Assembly: GCF_014764365.1 (NCBI RefSeq)
Contig: NZ_CP061718.1
Span: 372,001-436,000, forward strand
Source of the DNA: Roseococcus microcysteis
GTDB lineage: Bacteria; Pseudomonadota; Alphaproteobacteria; Acetobacterales; Acetobacteraceae
DNA length: 64,000 bases
Direction: 5' to 3'
The position numbers and the translations under genes were made by a program. Positions within the stretch are counted from its first letter, which is position 1, and each line of letters starts with the position of its first letter. Below, piece after piece: positions 41,129 to 49,782 of the stretch. The notes under the pieces are model-generated. The model ran no database searches. It was not told where the DNA came from and saw only the letters and a program-made list of their open reading frames with translations.

Positions 41129-42577
41129 ATGAGCGAAGTGGAACTGGCGATCCGTGGCGGCATGATCGTGACCGCCGATGGCATGCGGCGGGCCGATGTG
41201 GGCATCGCGGGCGGGCGCGTGGTGGCGCTGGCGGAACGGATCGAGGGGGCCGCGCAAGTCATCGAGGCCGATGGGCTGTGGGTGATGCCAGGCGGCGTGG
41301 ACACGCATTGCCATATCGAGGAACCCAATGTCGCGGGCGGTCTCAGCGAGGAGAGCTTCATCACCGCCTCCCGCGCCGCCTTCGCGGGCGGCACGACCAG
41401 CACGGTCTCCTTCATTCCGCAATGGAAGGGCCATGGCATCCTGGAGCGCGCCGACGACTACGCCCGCCGCGCCGCCACCGGCATGCTGGACCACAGCTTC
41501 CACCAGATCATCACCGACCCGACCGACGAGGTGCTGGAGAAGGAGCTGCCGCAGGTGGTGGCGCGCGGCATCCGCAGCCTGAAGGTGTTCCTGACCTATG
41601 ACGCGGTACATCTGAGCGACGCCGAATATCTCCGCGTGCTGCGCGCGGCGCGGAAGCACCAATGCCTGGTCCATGTCCATTGCGAGAATTACGACGCCAT
41701 CAAGTGGCGCATCGAGGCGCTGCTGGCCGCCGGCATGACGGCGCCGAAGTATCACGCCTGGGCGCGCCCGCCCGTGGTGGAGCGCGAGGCCACGCACCGC
41801 GCCATCGCGCTGGCGGAACTCGTGGACCAGCCCATCCAGATCTTCCATGTCAGCTGCGCCGAGGTGGCCGAGGAGATCGCCGCCGCCCAGGCGCGTGGCG
41901 TGAAGGTCTGGGGCGAGACCTGCCCGCAATACGTCACGCTGACGGCCGACGACATGGCCCGCACCAGCGAAAAGGATGGCGCGTTCGAGGGGGCGAAGTT
42001 CATCTGCAGCCCCGCCCCGCGCGGGCCTGACGAGCATGAGCGCGTCTGGGACATGATCCGCCGCGGCGTGCTGGACGTCGTCTCCAGCGACCATTGCGCC
42101 TACAGCTTCGACGGACCCAAGGGCAAGCGGCAGAACGGCACGGACCGCTTCGACCTGATCCCGAACGGCATCCCCGGCCTCACCGCCCGCCTGCCCATCA
42201 TGTTCAGCGAGGGTGTCTCCAAGGGCCGCATCACGCCCGAGCATTTCGTGCGCCTGGTCGCCACCAACCCGGCCAAGATGCTGGGCCTCTGGCCGCGCAA
42301 GGGCGGCATCCATGTGGGGGCGGACGCCGATATCGCGCTGTGGGACCCACAGCACAAGCGCACGCTGACCAACGCCATGATGCAGCATGTGGCCGACTAC
42401 ACGCCCTATGAGGGCATGGAGGTCACGGGCTGGCCGGTGCGCGTGCTGCGCCGGGGCGAGAGCGTGATGCACAACGACAAGGTCACGGCCGAGCCCGGCA
42501 CCGGCCAATTCCTGCCCCGCGCGCCCTACGACATGATCGCCCCGCGCGGCATCACGCCCAACGGCTTCGCTGACTAA
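41129..42577 (+). CDS. D-hydantoinase/dihydropyrimidinase
   Basis: A 482-residue cyclic amidohydrolase. Binuclear metal site residues are all visible: His60 and His62 in DTHCHIEEP, Lys152 (carboxylated) in SLKVFLTYD, His184 in VHCEN, His240 in FHVSC and Asp321 in SSDHCAYSF. Such enzymes open hydantoins or dihydropyrimidines to N-carbamoyl acids. AGGAG precedes the ATG at 41129. Two Bug receptors follow on the same strand, one of which might deliver the substrate. It is unrelated in fold and mechanism to the ATP-dependent HyuAB at 5770-9563. Confidence 0.92.
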   Translation: MSEVELAIRGGMIVTADGMRRADVGIAGGRVVALAERIEGAAQVIEADGLWVMPGGVDTHCHIEEPNVAGGLSEESFITASRAAFAGGTTSTVSFIPQWKGHGILERADDYARRAATGMLDHSFHQIITDPTDEVLEKELPQVVARGIRSLKVFLTYDAVHLSDAEYLRVLRAARKHQCLVHVHCENYDAIKWRIEALLAAGMTAPKYHAWARPPVVEREATHRAIALAELVDQPIQIFHVSCAEVAEEIAAAQARGVKVWGETCPQYVTLTADDMARTSEKDGAFEGAKFICSPAPRGPDEHERVWDMIRRGVLDVVSSDHCAYSFDGPKGKRQNGTDRFDLIPNGIPGLTARLPIMFSEGVSKGRITPEHFVRLVATNPAKMLGLWPRKGGIHVGADADIALWDPQHKRTLTNAMMQHVADYTPYEGMEVTGWPVRVLRRGESVMHNDKVTAEPGTGQFLPRAPYDMIAPRGITPNGFAD

Positions 42578-42687
42578 GCAAGCGGCACAGGCCGCATGGC
42601 GGCGTCATCCGCCCGCAACCTTGTGATTGCGGCGGCGGGGCCGGTTGGTTAGCGTCGCTGCAATCAATCGGCAAGGAGGCCATTATA

Positions 42688-43656
42688 ATGAATCGGCGTG
42701 GGATTTTGGCCGCGGCGGGCGTCGGCCTGCTGGCGGCACCGGCGGTGCGGGCGCAGGGCGCCTGGCCCAACCGGACCATCCGCCTGGTCGCACCCTACGC
42801 GCCGGGCGGCTCGGTGGACGCGATGGCGCGCATCACCGCGCAGAAGCTCCAGGAACGGCTGGGCCAGAACGTGGTGGTCGAGAACCGTTCCGGCGCCAGC
42901 GGCACTGTGGGCGGGCGCTATGTCGCGCAGTCCGCGCCGGATGGCTACACTTTCTGCTTCTCGGCCAGCGTGCAGACGCTGGCGCGGCTGGTGCTGCGCG
43001 ACCCGGGCTATGACCCCATGGTGGACCTGGCGCCGGTGGCCCGCGTGGGGCAGGGGCCGCTGCTGCTGATCATGTCGCCGGGCCGCCCGCAGACCACCTT
43101 GCAGGAGGTGGTGGCCGCCATCCGCGCCAATCCGCGCGACTGGACCTTCGCCACCTCCTCGCTGGGGGCGGCGGGGCACCTCGCCACGGTGGAATTCATC
43201 CGCCAGCTGGGGGTCGAGGTGCCGATCGCGACCTATCGCGGCACCGGCCCCGCCCTGCCGGACCTGTTCGCCGACCGCGTCCAGCTCATCTTCGACCCGA
43301 TGCTGGCCACGCTGCCGCCGGTGCGCGCCAACCGCGCCAAGCCCGTCGCCATCACCTCGGCGCGCCGCAGCCCGGCGGCGCCCGAGGTGCCGACCACGGC
43401 CGAGGGCGGCATGCCGAGCGTGGACCTGCAATCCTGGTGGGCGATGTGGGGTCCGCGCGGCGTGCCGGCCGAGATCACGGAGCGCATCCAGCGCGAACTC
43501 TCCACCGCCATGCTGGAGCCCGACGTGGCGCAGCGCACGGTGACGCTGGGCATCGAGCCGCTGTTCCAGGGCGGGCAGGAGCTGGTGGACTTCATCCAGG
43601 CCGACTTCAACCGCACGCAGGAACTGCTCCGGATCGCGAACTTCCAGCCGGAGTGA
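42688..43656 (+). CDS. Bug/TctC-family substrate-binding protein
   Basis: A 322-residue Bug receptor beginning MNRRGILAAAGVGLLAAPAV (signal peptide) after a strong AGGAGG site. Family segments: WPNRTIRLVAPYAPGGSVD, VVENRSGASGTVGGRY and FATSSLGAAGHLATVEF. It lies 110 bp downstream of the D-hydantoinase. No TctAB subunits are present. Differences from the next receptor are spread over the whole protein, so these two are not a recent duplication, unlike the pair at 18452-20381. Confidence 0.9.
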   Translation: MNRRGILAAAGVGLLAAPAVRAQGAWPNRTIRLVAPYAPGGSVDAMARITAQKLQERLGQNVVVENRSGASGTVGGRYVAQSAPDGYTFCFSASVQTLARLVLRDPGYDPMVDLAPVARVGQGPLLLIMSPGRPQTTLQEVVAAIRANPRDWTFATSSLGAAGHLATVEFIRQLGVEVPIATYRGTGPALPDLFADRVQLIFDPMLATLPPVRANRAKPVAITSARRSPAAPEVPTTAEGGMPSVDLQSWWAMWGPRGVPAEITERIQRELSTAMLEPDVAQRTVTLGIEPLFQGGQELVDFIQADFNRTQELLRIANFQPE

Positions 43657-43667
43657 GGGCCGGGCAT

Positions 43668-43694
43668 ACTGCCTCCAACCACCAGGGAGGCAGT
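43668..43694 (+). promoter_or_regulatory. Shine-Dalgarno-sequestering hairpin before the second Bug gene
   Basis: ACTGCCTCC (43668-43676) is perfectly complementary to GGAGGCAGT (43686-43694), with a 9-nt loop. The right arm contains the GGAGG ribosome site of the gene at 43699, so the helix would hide it. The first Bug stop is only 14 nt before the hairpin; ribosomes arriving there could open it, coupling translation of the two genes. It might also act as a weak terminator, although no T-run follows. Confidence 0.6.
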
Positions 43695-43698
43695 CGCC

Positions 43699-44670
43699 AT
43701 GTCCACCATCACCACCGCGCGCCGGGCCGTGCTGCTCGGCGCGCTCGCCGCGCCTGTCGTCGCGCAGGCGCAGGGCGCCTGGCCGCAGCGCCCGGTGCGC
43801 GTCATCATCCCCTGGCCGCCGGGCGGCGGGGCGGACACGGTGGGGCGCATCCTCTTCGCGCGCGTGGCCGAGATCCTGGGCCAGAACTTCGTCATCGAGA
43901 ACCGGCCGGGCGCCACGGGCACCATCGGCGCCAACGCCGCCGTCCGAAGTGCCGCCGATGGCTACACGCTGCTCTATGACGCGACGGGGCTGTCCATCAA
44001 CCCGTTCCTGATGCCGCATCTGCCCTTCGACGTGCGGCGGGATTTGGTGCCGGTCTTCCTCTCCGCCGTGGTGCCGAACCTGCTGGTGGTGACGCCCAGC
44101 GTGCAGGTCCGCACGGTGCAGGACGTGATCACCCTCGCGCGCAACACGCCGGGCGGGCTGAACTGGGCCTCCTCGGGCAATGGCTCGGCGCAGCACATGG
44201 CGCTGGAACTGTTCCGGCAGATGACGCAGCTGCCGCTGACCCATGTGCCCTATCGCGGCGGCGGGCCGGCCCTGACCGACGTGATCGGCGGGCAGATCAA
44301 CTTCTTCTTCAGCAATGCCAGCGCCTCCACGGGCCATGTGCAGTCGGGCGCGCTGCGTGCGGTGGGGCATAGCGGCACGGGGCGGCTTGGCAGCCTGCCC
44401 GACGTGCCCGCCGTGGCCGAGACGCTGCCCGGCTTCGAGGCCTATGAGTGGAACGGCGCCTTCGTCCCCCGCGGCACGCCGGCCGAGGTCGTGCAGCGCC
44501 TCAACGCCGCCATGAACGAGGCCATCGCCCACCCGGCCGTCGCCGAGCGCCTGGCCGGGCTGAATGTGGGCACGCGCCGCAACACGCCGGACGAGTTCCG
44601 CGCCTTCCTGGAGGCCGAACTCACGAAGTGGGAGCGGGTGATCCGGGAGGGCAACATCCGGCTCGATTAG
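43699..44670 (+). CDS. Bug/TctC-family substrate-binding protein
   Basis: A 323-residue periplasmic Bug receptor: leader TARRAVLLGALAAPVVAQA, then WPQRPVRVIIPWPPGGGAD, VIENRPGATGTIGANAAV and NWASSGNGSAQHMALELF, with C-terminal RNTPDEFRAFLEAELTKWE. It follows another Bug gene after 42 bp that carries a helix masking its ribosome site, so its translation is probably regulated or coupled. No transporter membrane subunits are nearby; ligand unknown. Confidence 0.9.
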   Translation: MSTITTARRAVLLGALAAPVVAQAQGAWPQRPVRVIIPWPPGGGADTVGRILFARVAEILGQNFVIENRPGATGTIGANAAVRSAADGYTLLYDATGLSINPFLMPHLPFDVRRDLVPVFLSAVVPNLLVVTPSVQVRTVQDVITLARNTPGGLNWASSGNGSAQHMALELFRQMTQLPLTHVPYRGGGPALTDVIGGQINFFFSNASASTGHVQSGALRAVGHSGTGRLGSLPDVPAVAETLPGFEAYEWNGAFVPRGTPAEVVQRLNAAMNEAIAHPAVAERLAGLNVGTRRNTPDEFRAFLEAELTKWERVIREGNIRLD

Positions 44671-44706
44671 CTTGCTGCGCGCGGGCCTCGGGCCATTTCG
44701 CGCCGA

Positions 44707-45279
44707 CTATTTGCGAAGATAGAACGGCACCTTCCCCGTGGACCGCAGCGCGTGGTCCGCGGCGAAGAGGTCGGCATAGTGCAGCACATGCGCCTCCGGG
44801 TTCTCGGTGTGGAAGGGCGCGTTGGTGGCGTGGGTGGTGACGGTGCTGACCACGCGGTGGGGGAAGCCCAGCTCCTTCAGCAGCATGCCCCCCACCACGC
44901 CGTGCGGCAGCTCGCGGTAGAGGCGCGTGTATTCCGTCGGCGTGTAGAGCAGCGGCTTGTCCACATCATGCAGGATGAGGATGGACATCATCACGTCCCA
45001 GTCCAGCGTGATGCCCCAGTCGGCCATGGCGCGCTGCGCCAGGTCCACGCCCGCGCGCGTCACCTCGTTCACATGGTGGCCGAGCGGGTAGCTGGGCGTG
45101 GCGGGCTGGAACACCATGTCCTCCAGCTTCTCGTAGCTGGACGAGGCCCAGGTGGTGACCCATGCGGTCACGATGTCGTCCCGCACCTTGGGCGAGACGC
45201 GGTCCAGCCCCCAGAGCCAGTCGCTCACCGCCGCGCGCTGGTGGTTGGTGCCGGTGGTGATGGTGTAGGTCTCGCTCAT
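44707..45279 (-). CDS. HD-domain phosphohydrolase-like protein
   Basis: A 190-residue HD-superfamily protein. Candidate metal residues: His68/His69 (LGHHVNEVTRAG), the His104-Asp105 pair in LILHDVDKPL, His126 and His167-Asp170 in HYADLFAADHA. HD proteins hydrolyse phosphate esters or nucleotides; no known subfamily is recognised. It is translated from an ATG that overlaps the stop of the preceding aminotransferase gene (ATGA), so they form one unit with the DNA glycosylase upstream. Confidence 0.78.
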   Translation of the reverse strand: MSETYTITTGTNHQRAAVSDWLWGLDRVSPKVRDDIVTAWVTTWASSSYEKLEDMVFQPATPSYPLGHHVNEVTRAGVDLAQRAMADWGITLDWDVMMSILILHDVDKPLLYTPTEYTRLYRELPHGVVGGMLLKELGFPHRVVSTVTTHATNAPFHTENPEAHVLHYADLFAADHALRSTGKVPFYLRK

Positions 45280-46427
45280 CGGGTGCTCTCCGTGAAGCTG
45301 AAGCGGGCGCCGAGTTCGGCCAGCCGCGCGGCCTCGGCATTGGCGAAGGCGAGGCGCAGATGCCGATCCTGGCCGGGGCCGAAGAAGGGGCCGGGCAGGG
45401 TCATCACGCCGCGATGTTCGGCGAGCCAGGCGGCGGCGTCCATGGCGTCCGGCGCGTCCTCGGGCAGGCGGAGATAGGCGAAATAGGCGCCCAGCGCGTC
45501 AATGCGCGCGTGGTTCAGCGCGGCGCGGCAGGCCTGGGCGCGCTCCTCCATCAGCCGGCGGTTCGCCTCGCGCCAGTCGCGCAGCGCCGGGATGGCCCAG
45601 GCGATGACGCGCTGCGCGGGGCGGGCGGGGCAGATCTGGAAACTGTCCAGCGCCTTGGCGAGCTGCGCCTGGAAGGCGCGCGGCGCGATGACGGCGCCGA
45701 GCCTGTGGCCCGGGATGCAATGCGCCTTGGAGAAGCTGTAGAGGTGGACCAGGTTCTCGCGCGCCGTCTCGAACAGGTCGTGCGGGGCTTCGGCCAGGAA
45801 GTCGCGATAGGTCTCGTCCAGCACCAGCCACAGCCCACGCCGCGCCGCCAGTTCCGCGAAGGCGGCGAGTGTCGCGGCGGGGTAGATGGCGCCGGTCGGG
45901 TTGTTGGGGCTGACCAGCAGGATCGCGCGCGTGTGGTCGGTGATGAGGCCCTCCGCGCGCGCCGGGTCGGGCACGAAGCCATCCTCGGCGCGGCAGGGCA
46001 GGGGGCGGGCCGCCACACCCTGCATGCGCAGCGTCATCTCGTGGTTGAAATACCAGGGGGTGGGGACCAGCACCTCGGCGCCCGGCTCCGCGATCACGGT
46101 CATGGCCATGGCGAAAGCGAGGTTGCAGCCGGCGGTGATGGCCACCTCCGCCGCGCCGATCTTGCTGCCGTAGAAGCGCGAGGCATCCTCGGCCAGGGCC
46201 TCGCGCAGCGCGTCATCGCCCGCGATGGGGCCATAGCCCGCCGCGTCGCGCCGAGCCGCCGCCTCGCCCAGCCGCGCCAGCAATTCGGGGTGGGGCGGAT
46301 AGCCGGGCACGGCCTGGGTCAAATCGAGCGCCGGCCCGTGCCGGCCCGCATAGCGCGCGGCCCATTCGCGCGCGGCGGGGATGGGTGGTTCGGCGGTGGC
46401 GAGGATGGCGGGGGAGAAGCGGGGCAA
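45276..46427 (-). CDS. class I/II pyridoxal-phosphate aminotransferase
   Basis: A 383-residue fold type I aminotransferase. Key sites: AITAGCNLAFAMAM, the aromatic WYFNHEM region, VSPNNPTGAIYP, LVLDETYRDF with the PLP-pairing Asp, and Schiff-base Lys in LYSFSKAHCIPGHRLG, followed by an Arg for the carboxylate near the C-terminus. I place the start at TTG 46427 because the reading frame begins only 2 nt after the upstream glycosylase stop and no suitable ATG exists; the N-terminus therefore carries some doubt. Amino donor and acceptor are unknown. Confidence 0.87.
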   Translation of the reverse strand: MPRFSPAILATAEPPIPAAREWAARYAGRHGPALDLTQAVPGYPPHPELLARLGEAAARRDAAGYGPIAGDDALREALAEDASRFYGSKIGAAEVAITAGCNLAFAMAMTVIAEPGAEVLVPTPWYFNHEMTLRMQGVAARPLPCRAEDGFVPDPARAEGLITDHTRAILLVSPNNPTGAIYPAATLAAFAELAARRGLWLVLDETYRDFLAEAPHDLFETARENLVHLYSFSKAHCIPGHRLGAVIAPRAFQAQLAKALDSFQICPARPAQRVIAWAIPALRDWREANRRLMEERAQACRAALNHARIDALGAYFAYLRLPEDAPDAMDAAAWLAEHRGVMTLPGPFFGPGQDRHLRLAFANAEAARLAELGARFSFTESTR

Positions 46428-46429
46428 GG

Positions 46430-47068
46430 TCAGGGGTCCTCGATCAGCGGGCGGCCCGTCTCGTGCCGCCAATGGTGCCAGAGCAGGCGCGCGGCCAGGC
46501 CACGCGCGGGCGACCACGCGGCCGCCATCGCGGCCAGCGCGCGCGGCGTGGGGCGTGTTTCCAGCGCGAAGAGGTGCCGCGCGGAATTGGCCAACGCGAT
46601 GTCGCCGCTTGGGAAGATGTCCGGCCGGCCTTCCGCGAAGAGCAGATGCACCTGCGCCGTCCAGGGCCCCAGCCCGCGCACCGCGCAGAGCATGGCCACC
46701 GCCGATTCATCGTCCAACTCCGCCAGCCGGTCGAAATCCAGCGTGCCATCGGTGCAGGCCAAGGCCAGCGCGCGCCCATGTGCCGCCTTGGGGCGCGACA
46801 GCCCCGCCACACCGCACAGCGCCGCGTCATCCAGCGCCAGGAACCCCGCCGGTTCCAGCGCGCCTGGCAGCGCCGAAAGCCGCCGCCAGATCGCCCCCGC
46901 CGCCTGGTTGCTGATCTGCTGCCCGCAGATGGTCCGCAGCAGTCCCGCGAAGCCGCGCGGGCGCGTGCGCCAGGGCAGGGGGCCTGCCCGCTCCTCGATG
47001 GCGGCGAAGCGCGGCTCGGCGGCGAAGAGGGCGGCGCGAAGGAAATCCACGCCGCAGGTTTGACGCAA
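46430..47068 (-). CDS. DNA-3-methyladenine glycosylase II (AlkA-like, HhH-GPD)
   Basis: A 212-residue helix-hairpin-helix DNA glycosylase of the AlkA type. The HhH reads VRGLGPWTAQVHLLF, and the catalytic Asp lies in the following FPSGDIAL, the AlkA arrangement. There is no iron-sulfur cluster motif, unlike MutY/Nth. It excises alkylated purines. TTG 47068 or GTG 47050 are both possible starts; homology starts at about the GTG. It is divergent from the RraA-like gene, so the start codon lies within the shared promoter region. Confidence 0.86.
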   Translation of the reverse strand: MRQTCGVDFLRAALFAAEPRFAAIEERAGPLPWRTRPRGFAGLLRTICGQQISNQAAGAIWRRLSALPGALEPAGFLALDDAALCGVAGLSRPKAAHGRALALACTDGTLDFDRLAELDDESAVAMLCAVRGLGPWTAQVHLLFAEGRPDIFPSGDIALANSARHLFALETRPTPRALAAMAAAWSPARGLAARLLWHHWRHETGRPLIEDP

Positions 47069-47088
47069 GCGGCGTCGCGCAACAAGCT
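47060..47088 (+). promoter_or_regulatory. candidate promoter TTGACG-N17-CAAGCT
   Basis: TTGACG (47060-47065) precedes CAAGCT (47083-47088) by 17 bp, 24 bp upstream of the RraA-like ATG. The -35 context TTGACGCAAGC also occurs before the acyl-CoA ligase at 12509. The -10 match is poor; the site overlaps the start of the divergent glycosylase gene. Confidence 0.3.
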
Positions 47089-47112
47089 GCGCCCCCTACG
47101 GAGGAATTCGCC

Positions 47113-47814
47113 ATGCAACGCCCCTACACCCAGGCCGACCTCGACGCGCTCTGCGCCTGGGACACGCCCACCATCTGCAACGCGCTGGAAGTCGTGGTGC
47201 CGGCCCGCCGCGGCCATGGCTTCACGGTGCGCCCGCTGACGGCGGCCCACCCCTCCATGCCGCCCATCTGCGGGCCGGCGCGCGTGGGCACCATCCGCGC
47301 CGCCCACCCCTCGGGCCGCAGCAAGGAAGCGGACCGCGCGGCGCGCATCGGCTGGTATGAGTATGTCGCGAACACCGACATGCCGACGGTGGTGGTGCTG
47401 CAGGACCTCGACGACGTGCCCGGCACCGGCGCCTTCTGGGGTGAGGTGAACACCAATGTCCACAAGGGGCTGAAGGCGCTGGGCTGCGTCACCAATGGCT
47501 CGATCCGCGACCTCGACATGGTGGCCCAGGGCTTCCAGCTGCTGGGGGTGGTGAATCCGTCCCACGCCTATGTCCACATCGTGGATTGGGGCCGCCCCGT
47601 CAGCGTGGCCGGCATGTCCGTGAACCATGACGAGGTGGTCCATGCCGACCGCCACGGCGCCGTCGTGATCCCGGCCGAGGCGGTGAAGGCCATCCCCGCC
47701 GCGATTGACCTGCTGACGCGCAAGGAGGCCGTGATCCTGGAAATGGCCAAGCGGCCCGACTTCGACATCGGCATGCTGCGCGACGCGCTGGCGAAGTCCG
47801 ACGAGATCCACTGA
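47113..47814 (+). CDS. RraA-like protein (HMG/CHA aldolase-type family)
   Basis: A 233-residue member of the RraA/dimethylmenaquinone methyltransferase-like family, which includes 4-hydroxy-4-methyl-2-oxoglutarate aldolases. Motifs: TPTICNALEVV near the N-terminus, GAFWGEVNTNVHKGLKALG with the metal-linked Glu, and VTNGSIRDLDMVAQ with the Arg and Asp that bind substrate and divalent metal in the aldolases. ATG 47113 follows GGAGGA. Whether it is an aldolase or an RNase E regulator homologue is open; the Glu/Arg/Asp set favours an enzyme. The thioesterase gene starts on the next base. Confidence 0.85.
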   Translation: MQRPYTQADLDALCAWDTPTICNALEVVVPARRGHGFTVRPLTAAHPSMPPICGPARVGTIRAAHPSGRSKEADRAARIGWYEYVANTDMPTVVVLQDLDDVPGTGAFWGEVNTNVHKGLKALGCVTNGSIRDLDMVAQGFQLLGVVNPSHAYVHIVDWGRPVSVAGMSVNHDEVVHADRHGAVVIPAEAVKAIPAAIDLLTRKEAVILEMAKRPDFDIGMLRDALAKSDEIH

Positions 47815-48312
47815 ATGCCCTTCGACGACGATGCGCCAAAGCCGCGCATGGAGGGGGGCTGGTTCCGCTGGGACCAGCCCCTGGCCAGCGTGAAGCGCGA
47901 ATGGGTGGACGGGAACGCGCACCTGAACATGGGCTACTACATGGTGGCCTTCGACCTGCAGACGGACCGGGTCTGGACGCCGCTGGGCCTGGGCAACGCG
48001 CTGCGCCGGATCGAGATGGGCACCTTCGCGGCCGAGGCCTGGCTCGACTACCAGCGCGAGATGACCGAGGGCATGCCCATCGGCTGCGACAGCATGGTGG
48101 TGGCCTATGACGACAAGCGCCTGCTGATGAAGCACCGCATGTTCCACTTCACCGAGGGCTGGGTGTCGTCGGAGAACGAGCTTTTGTATCTTTGCGTGGA
48201 CATGACGACGCGGCGCGTCGGCAAGTGGCCGCAATATGTGCTGGACAACTTCGCGAAGGTGGCGACGGGTGAAGCGACGCGGCGGGTGACGCTGCGGAAG
48301 AGGGGTTCCTGA
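47815..48312 (+). CDS. hotdog-fold acyl-CoA thioesterase (4HBT/FadM-like)
   Basis: A 165-residue hotdog thioesterase. The signature WVDGNAHLNMGYYMVAFD (residues 30-47) corresponds to the catalytic D-x-N-x-H-x-N region of 4-hydroxybenzoyl-CoA thioesterase-like enzymes. It starts immediately after the RraA stop with no spacer and ends one base before the convergent FAD oxidoreductase. Likely substrate: a medium or aromatic acyl-CoA, unproven. The pair with RraA suggests a shared degradation pathway. Confidence 0.83.
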   Translation: MPFDDDAPKPRMEGGWFRWDQPLASVKREWVDGNAHLNMGYYMVAFDLQTDRVWTPLGLGNALRRIEMGTFAAEAWLDYQREMTEGMPIGCDSMVVAYDDKRLLMKHRMFHFTEGWVSSENELLYLCVDMTTRRVGKWPQYVLDNFAKVATGEATRRVTLRKRGS

Positions 48313-48313
48313 C

Positions 48314-49630
48314 TCAGGCCGCGATCCGGTCAATCCGGTCCCGCAGCCGGTACCACGCCCCCACCATCGGCAGGAACCAGTCCGGGTTGCCGTTGTAGAG
48401 GGCGCGGTCCGGAAACGGCAGGCCGTCCAGCGCGAAGCCGGCATTGGACGCACCCGCCATCTTCAGCGCCGCGTTGTGGCCCATCCAGGTCGCCATCGCG
48501 ACCCCGCTGCCCTGGCAGCCGGCGGCGTAGTGCACGCCCGCCTCCTCGCCCAGATGCGGCAGGTAGTCGAAGGTGAAGGCGACATTGCCCGTCCAGGCGT
48601 GGGTCACCTTCACGTCGCGCAGCTCGGGCAGGACGGCGCACATCATGGCGTGCAGGCGCGGGGCCGCGGCCTCGGCCGATTGCGGGGCGAAGCTGGCCCG
48701 CCCGCCCCAGAGGATGCGCTTCCCGTCCGGCGAGGGCCGGTAGTAGTTCAGCACGCGCTTGGTGTCGCTGATCATGCGGCGCTTGGGGAAAAGGCGTTCG
48801 ATGCGCTCCTCGCCCAGCTCCTCGGTCGCGATGATGTAGGAGGCGACGGGCAGCAGCCGCCGCGTCAGCCAGGGCATGGGCCCGCCGCGCGAATAGCCAT
48901 TCGTCGCCATCAGCACCGTATCGGCGCGCATTTCGCCGGCGCTGGTGTGCAGGCGGAAGCCGGAACCTTCCGGCTGCGCGGCGGCGACCCGCACCTGGTC
49001 CACGAGGTGCGCGCCGGCACGCTCGGCGGCGGCGGCCAGGCCGCGCGCATACTTGCCTGGGTGCAGGCTGCCCGAGCCCTCGGCGAACATGCCGCCATGG
49101 TAATGGGTGGTGGCGATGAAGCCGCTCTCCTCGCCGCGCGCGACCATGCGGGCGGGGTGGCCCGAGATCTCCTGGATGCGGGGCAGCGTTTTGGCCAGGG
49201 TGTCGAAATGCTTGGGCGTCCAGGCGCCCACGAAACGGCCGCAGCGCACATAGTCGCAATCAATGCCCTCGCGCGCGATCGTCTCCTCGATGAAGGGGAA
49301 GCTGGCGCCGCAGGCGCGCGCGATCTCGGCCGCGCGTTCGGGGCCGAAATTCTTCTCGAGCGGCCCGCGCGCCACCTTCAGCCCGCCCGAGACCATGCCG
49401 CCATTGCGTGAGGAAGCGCCCCAGCCGATTCGCTCGGCATCCAGCACCACCACCTCATGGCCCAGGCGTCGCAGCGTCAGCGCGGCGGAAAGCCCCGTGT
49501 AACCTCCACCCACGATGGCAACGCGGGTGCGCTCGGGCAGGGTGGTGTCGCGGGTGGGGGGCTCGGCCGCCTCCCACCACCAGGGACGTGCCTTGAAATC
49601 CGCCGCGAAGGGATGCCGGTTCATCATCAT
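48314..49630 (-). CDS. FAD-dependent amine oxidoreductase (DAO family, gamma-glutamylputrescine oxidase-like)
   Basis: A 438-residue D-amino-acid-oxidase-family flavoprotein. FAD site: VAIVGGGYTGLSAALTLRRL and WGASSRNGGMVSGGL near the N-terminus, with ADTVLMATNGYSRG and HYAAGCQGSGVAMATWMGHN later. Members oxidise secondary amines such as gamma-glutamylputrescine or N-methylated amino acids. Three Met codons in a row make the start ambiguous; I take the first (49630). It is divergent from the amidohydrolase operon at 49783. Confidence 0.85.
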   Translation of the reverse strand: MMMNRHPFAADFKARPWWWEAAEPPTRDTTLPERTRVAIVGGGYTGLSAALTLRRLGHEVVVLDAERIGWGASSRNGGMVSGGLKVARGPLEKNFGPERAAEIARACGASFPFIEETIAREGIDCDYVRCGRFVGAWTPKHFDTLAKTLPRIQEISGHPARMVARGEESGFIATTHYHGGMFAEGSGSLHPGKYARGLAAAAERAGAHLVDQVRVAAAQPEGSGFRLHTSAGEMRADTVLMATNGYSRGGPMPWLTRRLLPVASYIIATEELGEERIERLFPKRRMISDTKRVLNYYRPSPDGKRILWGGRASFAPQSAEAAAPRLHAMMCAVLPELRDVKVTHAWTGNVAFTFDYLPHLGEEAGVHYAAGCQGSGVAMATWMGHNAALKMAGASNAGFALDGLPFPDRALYNGNPDWFLPMVGAWYRLRDRIDRIAA

Positions 49631-49716
49631 GCCCAAGGTTGCGCCAGCCGGCACAAGCTGTGCCGCATGCCGCAGCGTGGCACGCGTCACGGTGGGCATG
49701 GAAGTGTCCGGGCCAG

Positions 49717-49745
49717 TTGACGGGCGTCCTGGGGCCAGTGACGAT
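49717..49745 (+). promoter_or_regulatory. candidate promoter TTGACG-N17-GACGAT
   Basis: TTGACG (49717-49722) and GACGAT (49740-49745) are 17 bp apart, 37 bp upstream of the amidohydrolase start and so a candidate promoter for the eight-gene ABC operon. It overlaps the region upstream of the divergent FAD oxidoreductase. Resemblance only. Confidence 0.38.
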
Positions 49746-49782
49746 TGCTGCAAGGCAAAGTTTGGGGGCATGGGTTTTGGCG

